Shown here one piece after another: positions 34,242 through 41,074 of a stretch of DNA of 64,000 nt. This DNA comes from Acidobacteriota bacterium. GTDB taxonomy: Bacteria; Acidobacteriota; Vicinamibacteria; Vicinamibacterales; SCN-69-37. Within the stretch, counting starts at the first letter, position 1. Each line of letters starts with the position of its first letter. The stretch spans positions 124,001 through 188,000 of the forward strand of contig JADJUS010000022.1 in NCBI GenBank assembly GCA_016716905.1, in the 5' to 3' direction. The notes below the pieces were generated by a model. That model worked only from the letters and a program-made list of their open reading frames with translations. It was not told the DNA's origin and ran no database searches. The translations under genes were made by a program, and so were the position numbers.

Positions 34242-34247
34242 TATAAT
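34242..34247 (+). promoter_or_regulatory. Perfect -10 box (TATAAT) close to the gapA start
   Basis: TATAAT ends 7 nt before the gapA ATG at 34255 in the 34-bp gap between divergent waaA and gapA. A start site 6-8 nt downstream would put transcription at or beside the ATG, so the message would be leaderless or nearly so. No good -35 at 17 bp is visible. Confidence 0.55.
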
Positions 34248-34254
34248 CGCAGCC

Positions 34255-35262
34255 ATGGCGATCAAGGTTGGTATCAACGGGTTCGGCAGAATCGGGCGCA
34301 ACATCATGCGGGCGGCCATGGCGTACGACGACATCGACATCGTCGCGGTCAATGACCTGACCGACGCGGCCACGTTGGCCCACCTCCTGAAATACGATTC
34401 GATTCTCGGCAACCTCAAGGCGAATATCAGCGCATCGTCCGACGGCATTACGGTGGATGGCGATGCGTTCAAGGTGCTGGCACTCAAGGACCCGGCGGCG
34501 CTGCCCTGGAAGGACCTGGGCGTGGATGTGGTGTTTGAAGGCACCGGCCGCTTCACCAACCGCGAGGATGCGGCGAAACACCTGACGGCAGGGGCCAAAC
34601 GCGTCATCATCACCGCCCCGGCGAAGAAACCGGACGTCACGGTGGTCATGGGTGTCAACCACGAGTCGTACGACCCGGCCACCCACCACATCATCTCCAA
34701 CGCCTCGTGCACCACCAACTGCCTGGCGCCGGTGGTGAAGGTGCTGCACAACGCCTTTGGGCTCAAGAGCGGGTGGATGACCACCGTGCATGCCTACACC
34801 AACGACCAGAATCTGCTGGACCTGCCCCACAAGGATTTGAGGCGCGCCCGCGCGGCGGCCCTGTCGATCATCCCCACCACCACGGGTGCGGCAAGCGCGG
34901 TGGCCGAGGTTCTGCCGGAGCTCAAGGGTCGCCTCGACGGCATCGCGATGCGCGTGCCGACCCCCAACGTTTCTGTGGTGGATCTGAGCGCCAACCTCGA
35001 GCGGCCGGCGACGGCCGAGGCGCTCAACGCCGCGTTCAAGGCGGCCGCCGACGGCCCGCTGGCCGGCATCCTTGAATATGTGACGGCACCGCTCGTGTCG
35101 ATCGATTTCCGCGGCAACCCACACTCGGCCATGCTCGACGCGGCGTACACGAAGGTGATGGACGGCAATTTCGCCAAGGTCATGGCCTGGTACGACAACG
35201 AGTGGGGCTACTCGAGCCGCTGCGTCGATCTGGTCCGGTACATGGCCACGCGCGGCCTCTGA
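34255..35262 (+). CDS. gapA: Glyceraldehyde-3-phosphate dehydrogenase, type I
   Basis: 335 residues. VGINGFGRIGRN binds the dinucleotide; AVNDLTD with Asp at about 34 indicates NAD preference; the active site is SNASCTTNCLAP with Cys152 and a later catalytic histidine in the STTTG-neighbouring segment (SIIPTTTGAA). Cytoplasmic glycolytic enzyme forming 1,3-bisphosphoglycerate, followed 8 nt later by pgk. Confidence 0.97.
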   Translation: MAIKVGINGFGRIGRNIMRAAMAYDDIDIVAVNDLTDAATLAHLLKYDSILGNLKANISASSDGITVDGDAFKVLALKDPAALPWKDLGVDVVFEGTGRFTNREDAAKHLTAGAKRVIITAPAKKPDVTVVMGVNHESYDPATHHIISNASCTTNCLAPVVKVLHNAFGLKSGWMTTVHAYTNDQNLLDLPHKDLRRARAAALSIIPTTTGAASAVAEVLPELKGRLDGIAMRVPTPNVSVVDLSANLERPATAEALNAAFKAAADGPLAGILEYVTAPLVSIDFRGNPHSAMLDAAYTKVMDGNFAKVMAWYDNEWGYSSRCVDLVRYMATRGL

Positions 35263-35270
35263 GGGTCGCC

Positions 35271-36443
35271 ATGCGAACCATCCGTGACGTCGCGCTGAAG
35301 GGTCGACGCGCCTTCATTCGCGTGGACTTCAACGTCCCGCTCAAGGACGGGCACATCACCGACGACACCCGTATCCGTGCGGCATTGCCCACCATTCATG
35401 CCGCAATCGACGCGGGCGCCACGGTGATTCTGGCGTCGCACCTGGGCCGGCCCAAAGGGAAACCGAATCCGGAGTTCAGCCTGCGCCCCATTGCCGATCA
35501 TCTGGCATCGCTCCTCAAGCGTCAGGTCGCGTTCGCCCCCGACTGCATCGGTCCCGCGGCCGCAGAAGTGATCGCGGCCAATCCTGGTGGAGTCATCCTT
35601 CTCGAGAATCTCCGTTTCCACAAAGAAGAAGAAGCGAATGACGCCGGGTTCGCGGCTTCCCTTGCAGCGCTGGCCGACGTCTATGTGAATGACGCGTTTG
35701 GCGCGGCGCATCGGGCGCACGCCTCCACCGAAGGCATGGTCCACCTGATGGCCGATCACGCCGCGGGACTGCTGATGGAAGCGGAAGTGACCTACCTGGG
35801 TCGTGCGCTGAATAACCCCGACCGTCCATTTGTCGCCATCCTCGGTGGCGCCAAGGTATCGGACAAACTCGAAGTCATCGAGAACCTGCTGGGCAAGGTG
35901 GATGCGCTGGTCATTGGGGGCGCCATGGCCTACACGTTCTTCAAGGCGCGCGGCCTTGACGTCGGCACATCGCTCGTGGAAGCCGACCTGGTGGACACCG
36001 CCCGCGACCTCGAACAACGCGCCAAGGCCCGCGGTGTACGGTTGGAACTGCCGGTTGATCATGTCGTGGCGGCTGCAATCAGCGCCGACGCGGCCACCGA
36101 GGTGCTCGCGATCGGCGATTCGGCTATCGGCGATCGGAAGGGCCTCGACATCGGTCCCAAGACCATCGCCGCGTTCGCCGCCGTCATCGCGACCGCACGC
36201 ACAGTGGTGTGGAACGGCCCCATGGGTGTCTTTGAGCTGCCGCCGTTTGCGGCCGGCACGATCGGTGTGGCGCAGGCCGTCGCCGCCGTAGACGGCACGA
36301 CGATCATCGGCGGCGGTGATTCGGTGGCTGCTGTGACCCAGGCGGGCGTGGCCGATCGCATGACGCACATCTCCACCGGCGGTGGCGCCTCGCTCGAGTT
36401 CCTGGGTGGTCAGGCATTGCCAGGGGTGGTGGCCCTCTCATGA
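35271..36443 (+). CDS. pgk: Phosphoglycerate kinase
   Basis: 390 residues from ATG at 35271. VDFNVPLKDG, ILASHLGRPKG, ENLRFHKEEEAND and FVAILGGAKVSDK are standard motifs; VWNGPMGVFE and GGGDSVAAV complete the nucleotide site. The C-terminal GGGASLEFLGG is present. It overlaps tpiA by 4 nt (ATGA), a common coupling in gap-pgk-tpi operons. Confidence 0.97.
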   Translation: MRTIRDVALKGRRAFIRVDFNVPLKDGHITDDTRIRAALPTIHAAIDAGATVILASHLGRPKGKPNPEFSLRPIADHLASLLKRQVAFAPDCIGPAAAEVIAANPGGVILLENLRFHKEEEANDAGFAASLAALADVYVNDAFGAAHRAHASTEGMVHLMADHAAGLLMEAEVTYLGRALNNPDRPFVAILGGAKVSDKLEVIENLLGKVDALVIGGAMAYTFFKARGLDVGTSLVEADLVDTARDLEQRAKARGVRLELPVDHVVAAAISADAATEVLAIGDSAIGDRKGLDIGPKTIAAFAAVIATARTVVWNGPMGVFELPPFAAGTIGVAQAVAAVDGTTIIGGGDSVAAVTQAGVADRMTHISTGGGASLEFLGGQALPGVVALS

Positions 36444-37204
36444 GAATCCCCGTCTTCGCGGCGAACTGGAAAATGAACAAGAGCGGCCTGGAAGCTGTGG
36501 CGTGGGTCCGCGAATTCGCCCTGCTGACCAGAGAATTGAGCGCGGACGCGGCCGAAGTGGTCATTGCGCCGCCGTTCACGGCCATTGCCGCCGCCGCGGA
36601 AGCCGTCCACGGCTCACACCACACGGTGGCCGGGCAGAACCTCCACTTCGAACGCGAGGGCGCCTTCACCGGCGAGGTCAGCGCCGGCATGCTGAAGGCC
36701 GCCGGCGCGTTGTCGGTCATCATCGGCCACTCGGAACGCCGGCGCCTCTTTGGTGAGACAGACGAGTGGGTGCAGCGCAAGGTCGCCGCGGCGCACGGCG
36801 CAGGCCTGACGCCTATCGTGTGTGTGGGTGAGACGCTCGACGAACGAGAGCGGGGCGACACCCTGACCGTGCTTGACGCCCAGGTGCGGGCCGGACTCGA
36901 TGGCTGCAGTGGCGATCAGATCGGCGCCTTGATCGTGGCTTACGAGCCCGTCTGGGCCATCGGCACCGGCAAAAACGCCACCGCGGCCGAAGCCGGCGAG
37001 GCCCATGCCCACATTCGGCGGCGCCTGCGGGAGTGGTTTGGCGGCGCGCACGCGGACCGCACCCGGATTCTCTACGGCGGGTCGGTCAAGCCCGAAAACA
37101 TCCGTGAACTCATCGGGCTGGCTGATGTGGATGGCGCCCTGGTGGGCGGCGCGTCCCTCGACGCGGCCAGTTTCGCCTTGATCGTCCAAAAAGCCACGTC
37201 CTAG
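36440..37204 (+). CDS. tpiA: Triosephosphate isomerase
   Basis: 254 residues. NWKMNKS holds the catalytic lysine, IIGHSERRRLFGET the histidine, and VAYEPVWAIGTGKNA the glutamate; LYGGSVKPENI and DGALVGGASLD end the phosphate site. Interconverts dihydroxyacetone phosphate and glyceraldehyde-3-phosphate. Confidence 0.97.
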   Translation: MRIPVFAANWKMNKSGLEAVAWVREFALLTRELSADAAEVVIAPPFTAIAAAAEAVHGSHHTVAGQNLHFEREGAFTGEVSAGMLKAAGALSVIIGHSERRRLFGETDEWVQRKVAAAHGAGLTPIVCVGETLDERERGDTLTVLDAQVRAGLDGCSGDQIGALIVAYEPVWAIGTGKNATAAEAGEAHAHIRRRLREWFGGAHADRTRILYGGSVKPENIRELIGLADVDGALVGGASLDAASFALIVQKATS

Positions 37205-37233
37205 ACGGGGCTCCACGCCGTCTGTTAGAGTGA

Positions 37234-37638
37234 ATGGCTATGTATTACGTCTTCCTTGGCGTCTACGCGATCGTCTGTTTCCTGCTGCTGGTGGTCGTCC
37301 TGCTGCAGCAGGGGAAGGGCGGAGACATTGCGGCTGCCTTCGGCGGTTCAAGCAGCCAGGCGGCGTTTGGCGCACGCGCCGGCGCCACGGTCCTGACACG
37401 GGCCACGACAATTCTGGGCGCGCTGTTCATGCTCGGCGCGCTGGCCCTGGCGGTCATGGGATCGTCGGGTGGTTTCGGCGGGTCGGTTGTGAGCGGCGTC
37501 TCTGGTCCGGCGGCACCGGCCGCCACGGCGCCGGTCGTTGATCCGCTGTCGAACCCGGGCGCAGTGCCGACGCCTCCGGCAACAACGCCGCCGGCGACAC
37601 CACCGGCTGGCGGTCGGACGGGCGGCGGCGGGAAATAG
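37234..37638 (+). CDS. secG: Preprotein translocase subunit SecG
   Basis: 134 residues. Two membrane helices (about 4-24 and 55-75) flank the conserved LLQQGKGGDIAAAFGGSSSQAAFGAR loop segment, the SecG signature. The C-terminal 50 residues are a Pro/Ala/Thr-rich tail, longer than in E. coli. ATG at 37234 or 37240 could start translation; both are close to an AGAG sequence. It follows tpiA by 29 bp, an arrangement seen in many bacteria. Confidence 0.93.
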   Translation: MAMYYVFLGVYAIVCFLLLVVVLLQQGKGGDIAAAFGGSSSQAAFGARAGATVLTRATTILGALFMLGALALAVMGSSGGFGGSVVSGVSGPAAPAATAPVVDPLSNPGAVPTPPATTPPATPPAGGRTGGGGK

Positions 37639-37661
37639 ACCTCGTTCACGAGCAAGACCAC

Positions 37662-37748
37662 GCGGAAGTGGCGGAATTGGCAGACGCACCAGCTTGAGGG
37701 GCTGGCGGTAGCAATATCGTGGGGGTTCGAGTCCCCCCTTCCGCACCA
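37662..37748 (+). tRNA. tRNA-Leu(GAG)
   Basis: 87 nt including encoded CCA. Acceptor GCGGAAG pairs with CTTCCGC, the anticodon stem CCAGC/GCTGG encloses TTGAGGG with anticodon GAG, and a long variable arm is followed by the T-loop TTCGAGTC. A 36-bp piece of its 3' end recurs at 45301-45336. Confidence 0.97.
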
Positions 37749-37754
37749 ATATTG

Positions 37755-37777
37755 GTCTGAGGGCTTCGCCCTCAGAC
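37755..37777 (+). terminator. Hairpin after tRNA-Leu
   Basis: GTCTGAGGG (37755-37763) and CCCTCAGAC (37769-37777) form a 9-bp stem around CTTCG. It lacks a T run, so it is a terminator or processing hairpin only by position. Confidence 0.5.
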
Positions 37778-37935
37778 TCCCTACACACTCACTCGTTCGG
37801 CGCTTCGACGCCTCTCTCCGTTCGCGTGGCGCGGCCGCTGACCGCGACCGCGCTGTGCCACTCGTGTGCCAATCGTGCAGGCCGGCTGGACCGACGGCGG
37901 TTGCCGCGACGACACGTGGCCGGTATCCTGCTGTG

Positions 37936-38265
37936 ATGATCCTCGCAAAGGCCGTTGCCCTGCTCGGCGTGGTGGTGATGTCGGCCGCGCTTTTTCATGG
38001 CTTCGCGAACGGTGACTTCTTCGGCGAAGGGCGCCAGCTCGCGGCCATGCCCTGGGGCATTGTCTCGCTGGTCGATCTCTACACGGGCTTCGTGCTGTTT
38101 TCGGGCTGGATCATCTACCGCGAGCGATCCGTGCTCGTCGCCGTGTTATGGACGATCGCGATGATGACGCTCGGTTTCTTCGCCGGCAGTCTCTACACGT
38201 TCATCGCGCTTCACCGCAGCGGCGGCGACTGGCGGCGCTTCTGGCTGGGCCGGCACACCTCATGA
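37936..38265 (+). CDS. Small membrane protein, DUF1475-like
   Basis: 109 residues from ATG at 37936 with three hydrophobic helices. MPWGIVSLVDLYTGFVLFSGWIIYRE in the middle is the recognisable block of the DUF1475 family (also found in plants and cyanobacteria), whose function is unknown. The start was chosen because earlier in-frame sequence overlaps nothing conserved. It is the first gene after the tRNA-Leu boundary. Confidence 0.75.
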   Translation: MILAKAVALLGVVVMSAALFHGFANGDFFGEGRQLAAMPWGIVSLVDLYTGFVLFSGWIIYRERSVLVAVLWTIAMMTLGFFAGSLYTFIALHRSGGDWRRFWLGRHTS

Positions 38266-38600
38266 TGAGCCGCGCTCATTTGCGCTAGCAAGGCCGTCCA
38301 GTGCTGCACCAGCGTCAGCGATCGCGCGTTGTCTGAAGCACCGTCGTCGATCACCAACTTCTGGCCGTCGGCCGACACGTCGTAGGTCATGCCGCCGCGG
38401 ATGCCATGGGCGCGGCTCGGTCTTTGCGCCACCCGGCGCTGGCTTCAAGGGAGCGACCCAGAGGTCGGGGCCGGCGTTCTTGCCATAGCGCTCAAACAGC
38501 GCCCGCAACGATCGCCGCTTCGGTCCCAGTGCCATTGGATGGCTTGCCGAAGAGACTGAATACCCCATTGCGGTTGGAACTGAGGCCCTCCAGCTCTGGG
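38266..38600 (-). pseudogene. Remnant of a PD40/TolB-repeat protein, probably a Ser/Thr kinase C-terminus
   Basis: Three fragments in successive minus-strand frames line up in the right order: SSNRNGVFSLFGKPSNGTG (a PD40 blade), then GPDLWVAPLKPAP, then GGMTYDVSADGQKLVI and SLTLVQHWTALLA, the typical end of acidobacterial protein kinases with beta-propeller domains. At least two frameshifts separate them and no start is left. A decayed gene, not expressed as one protein. Confidence 0.7.
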
Positions 38601-38613
38601 GCTGGCCGCGCGA

Positions 38614-39078
38614 TCAGCCGCCGAACTGGCGCAGGTGGTGATCGGTGTGGCGGTAGCCCCAGATCATCCACTCGTCACGGGACATCGTGCCGAAGAGCGG
38701 GTGCGCCGCCGGCACTGATGTTGGGGCGCCAAACGCCCGCAGCAGCGCGATCGCCCGTGCGCGATCGCCCTCGAAGACGTCGGGCGCCGTGCCACCCTTC
38801 TCCGCATCCACCTCCGGCATGGTCTTGACCCCCTTCGGCCAGGTCATCGACGTATGGAGTGCGATCCACTTCACGACGGTGCGGTTGAACCAGTGGTCTC
38901 CGCGCGTGGCGACCGGGCGATGGCCGGTGACGACGAGGAACGCATCGCTCAGATGGCACACCATCTGGTGACTCGTCATTCGCCCCCACTGCCGCTCCGA
39001 TCCGGGCAAGAGCGCGTTGAGGCGTGCGGTCAACGAGTCCACGGCGCCGGGGTCAGAAAGTTTCGCAAAGGTGGTCAT
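38614..39078 (-). CDS. DinB-superfamily protein, DUF1569-like
   Basis: 154 residues from ATG at 39078. SHQMVCHLSDAFLVV and the C-terminal HPLFGTMSRDEWMIWGYRHTDHHLRQFG supply the three histidines of the DinB-like four-helix metal site. The substrate of this family is unknown; DinB relatives include thiol transferases. The start overlaps the next gene's stop (ATGA). Confidence 0.8.
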   Translation of the reverse strand: MTTFAKLSDPGAVDSLTARLNALLPGSERQWGRMTSHQMVCHLSDAFLVVTGHRPVATRGDHWFNRTVVKWIALHTSMTWPKGVKTMPEVDAEKGGTAPDVFEGDRARAIALLRAFGAPTSVPAAHPLFGTMSRDEWMIWGYRHTDHHLRQFGG

Positions 39079-39479
39079 CGGGTCCTCGGCGCGGGAATCG
39101 AATAGTCCACGTGCGCCTGCGACGGGAATCGTACTTTCGAGCGCCGGCCATCGGCGACCAGTCGCGCATGGGCTTCGGCCCAGGTCGGCGGCGTCGTGCT
39201 GTCCTGATTCCAGTGCGCGGTCGCGGCTTCGTCGCACCATTCCATCAGCTTCGGCATCGCCACTTTGTGTGCGCCGGAGATCATGTAGCCCCGCATCGCC
39301 GCCTCGTCGCGCCAGGTCGTCACGGTCCAGAACGCCAGTCGAGCGTCGTTCAAGACCTCAGACGTCAGGTTGCCGTCGGCGCCCTTCGACTGCCGCTGCG
39401 ATCTGGCGGCGTGGAAGAGAAAGGCCGGCAGAAATCGCCATGACCTCAGGCGCAGGCGTGTCACGGAAACGAATGGCAT
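39075..39479 (-). CDS. Monooxygenase-like ferredoxin-fold protein (DUF3291/ABM type)
   Basis: 134 residues. MPFVSVTRLRLRSWRFLPAF opens a predicted beta-alpha-beta fold, with ARLAFWTVTTWRDEAAMRGYM in the middle and a HKVAMPKLMEWCDEAA segment. The pattern 'trafwTvtvWdseeamraf' is shared by DUF3291 and spheroidene-monooxygenase-like proteins. No catalytic role can be assigned. Coupled to the DUF1569-like gene by a 4-nt overlap. Confidence 0.65.
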   Translation of the reverse strand: MPFVSVTRLRLRSWRFLPAFLFHAARSQRQSKGADGNLTSEVLNDARLAFWTVTTWRDEAAMRGYMISGAHKVAMPKLMEWCDEAATAHWNQDSTTPPTWAEAHARLVADGRRSKVRFPSQAHVDYSIPAPRTR

Positions 39480-39716
39480 CCAGAAAGTCTAAAACAAATG
39501 GCGCCCATCTGTTCGCCGGCGCAGCTGCCTGCGATCGTCGTACCGCGGCCTCGGTCTCGCGCGTGCGCGAGATCGTGCGTGCGCTGATGGGTGCCGACTG
39601 CCTCACGAGACCGAGTTGTTTTTCCCACACACCTCGTTCCGAGCTTCTTCATTCGCCACGCGCTGTGCGGGCCGCCCGTGGCACGTGTACTGCAATCTCC
39701 TGAACCGGAGGCAAAT

Positions 39717-39959
39717 ATGGCTTTCGCTGACCTGAAGACAGTGGCAACCGAGAAGATTGACGACCGTGTGCAAGCAGCCAAACGGGTGATTCGACAGCGC
39801 ACCAACGATCTCGAAGATCTGCGTGATGCCGCCACACTCAAGATCCGGCGCGCGCCGATTCAGACCGTGGCGATCGCGGCCGGTGCCGGGATCCTGCTGG
39901 GATTCGTGATTGGTGCGACACGTGGCCGCGCCCGCGCGAATCGCATCCAGCCGATGTAG
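39717..39959 (+). CDS. Small membrane-anchored protein, ElaB/YqjD (DUF883)-like
   Basis: 80 residues from ATG at 39717, with GGAGG 5 nt upstream. An amphipathic, charged helix (residues 1-45) precedes one hydrophobic glycine-rich segment, IQTVAIAAGAGILLGFVIGA, and a short basic tail. This is the layout of the ElaB/YqjD family of inner-membrane stress proteins that associate with ribosomes. Similarity is by architecture; no close motif is seen. Confidence 0.65.
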   Translation: MAFADLKTVATEKIDDRVQAAKRVIRQRTNDLEDLRDAATLKIRRAPIQTVAIAAGAGILLGFVIGATRGRARANRIQPM

Positions 39960-39963
39960 GACG

Positions 39964-40284
39964 TTATTGCCCCTGGCCTTCGCCGGCCCGTGGGCCGAAG
40001 CCGAAACGGTCGCGCACCGCCCGCCGGAATCGTTCACGTTCCTCCGGTGTGTAGCGACCGCTGCGTGACGACGACAGGCCGCGCCCGAATCCGCCGAAGA
40101 GGATTCGGCACAGGGCGAGCAAGCCCAGCGCCTGCCAGAAGGAGACCTGCGGCCACCCGAAGAGCGGCGGCATCAGCCAGTTCCAGAGCAGGAGTACAAC
40201 CTGGCCGCCGACGAAGGCGAACAGCAGCATTCCCAGAATCGCCAGCGGCGCGATGAACAGCAACTTCCTCGATCGATGGATCAT
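39964..40284 (-). CDS. Small membrane protein of unknown function, downstream of an ECF sigma gene
   Basis: 106 residues with two hydrophobic helices (about 8-35 and 48-64) and a charged C-terminal tail containing YTPEERERFRRAVRDRFG. GAGGA lies 7 nt before ATG at 40284. The sigma-factor gene ends 10 nt upstream, so the two are probably cotranscribed. The membrane plus charged-tail layout could suit a regulator or envelope stress protein, but no anti-sigma domain is recognisable. Confidence 0.65.
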   Translation of the reverse strand: MIHRSRKLLFIAPLAILGMLLFAFVGGQVVLLLWNWLMPPLFGWPQVSFWQALGLLALCRILFGGFGRGLSSSRSGRYTPEERERFRRAVRDRFGFGPRAGEGQGQ

Positions 40285-40294
40285 GGTCGGGTCC

Positions 40295-40879
40295 TCAGTG
40301 GTTCGTCAGTTCGTCGTAGATGTCCTGCAACCGCTCGCGCAGTTGGAGGACCGCGTAGCGCTTGCGTGAGAGCAGCGTGTTCACGCTGATGCCGGTCTCG
40401 GCGGCCATTGCCTTGAAGCTGCGGCCGTCGATTTCGTGCGCGACAAACACGTCGCGCTGTGCGTCCGGCAACTCGTCCACCGCCAGTGCAAGGGCATCGA
40501 TGAGCGCCTGGCGTGCGAGTAACGCGTCAGGGCCGGCGTCGGGTGAGGGCAGCAGCTCCTCGAACCGTAGCCACTCGTCGTTCTCATCCCCGTGGCCCGA
40601 GGCGGCGCGGCTGGGGAAGGGTTCGGGCTTCTTCTTCCGGAAGAGATCGGTGATGCGGTTGCGCGCCACGCGAAACAGCCAGCCCGTGACGTGGTCGATG
40701 GGCATCAGCCGCCGGTTCGCCTCGACCAACTCGTAGAAGACGTCCTGGAGAATGTCTTCCGCATCGCGCGGGTCCGGCACGCGCCGGCGGATGAATTGGC
40801 GAAGCCGCGACTCTTCCCGCGTGACCACGTCGTCGATCCGCCGGTCTTGTTCAACGGCCATGGGGTGCAGGTGTGTCAC
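40295..40879 (-). CDS. RNA polymerase sigma factor, ECF family
   Basis: 194 residues. Region 2: LRQFIRRRVPDPRDAEDILQ and DVFYELVEANRR with WLFRVARNRITDLFRKKK. Region 4: LDELPDAQRDVFVAHEIDGRSFKAMA-type block ending ISVNTLLSRKRYAVLQLRERL, the DNA-binding helix-turn-helix. A long acidic linker (about 95-125) joins them. No anti-sigma gene is adjacent apart from the small membrane protein downstream. Start GTG at 40879 or ATG at 40861. Confidence 0.88.
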   Translation of the reverse strand: MTHLHPMAVEQDRRIDDVVTREESRLRQFIRRRVPDPRDAEDILQDVFYELVEANRRLMPIDHVTGWLFRVARNRITDLFRKKKPEPFPSRAASGHGDENDEWLRFEELLPSPDAGPDALLARQALIDALALAVDELPDAQRDVFVAHEIDGRSFKAMAAETGISVNTLLSRKRYAVLQLRERLQDIYDELTNH

Positions 40880-41003
40880 CAGTCATTCGCCTACAGGTGT
40901 AGACGGATGAGACGTGCGGATATTGTAGGGGGCCGCTGCCAGCGCCTCAGCCCACCCGCAGAGGATCACTGAACCATGGCGTCCAGAAACGCGATGGCGT
41001 CAT

Positions 41004-41035
41004 CCTACTTCCCTACTTCCCTACTTCCCTACTTT
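41004..41035. repeat. Tandem 8-bp repeat CCTACTTC x4
   Basis: Four copies of CCTACTTC (the last ending T) lie in the 195-bp gap between the sigma-factor gene and the stop of the BNR protein gene. Just before it, 40982-40998 repeats a short piece (GTCCAGAAACGCGATGGC) of the neighbouring BNR gene near 41354. Confidence 0.9.
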
Positions 41036-41074
41036 CCCAGCGATCGCCGTGACCGCGTCCCAGTAGAACCCCTC

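Noticed and set aside
38266..38568. Intact small hypothetical protein on the minus strand
   Set aside because: The frame mixes pieces of PD40 sequence from different original frames, which fits a pseudogene better.
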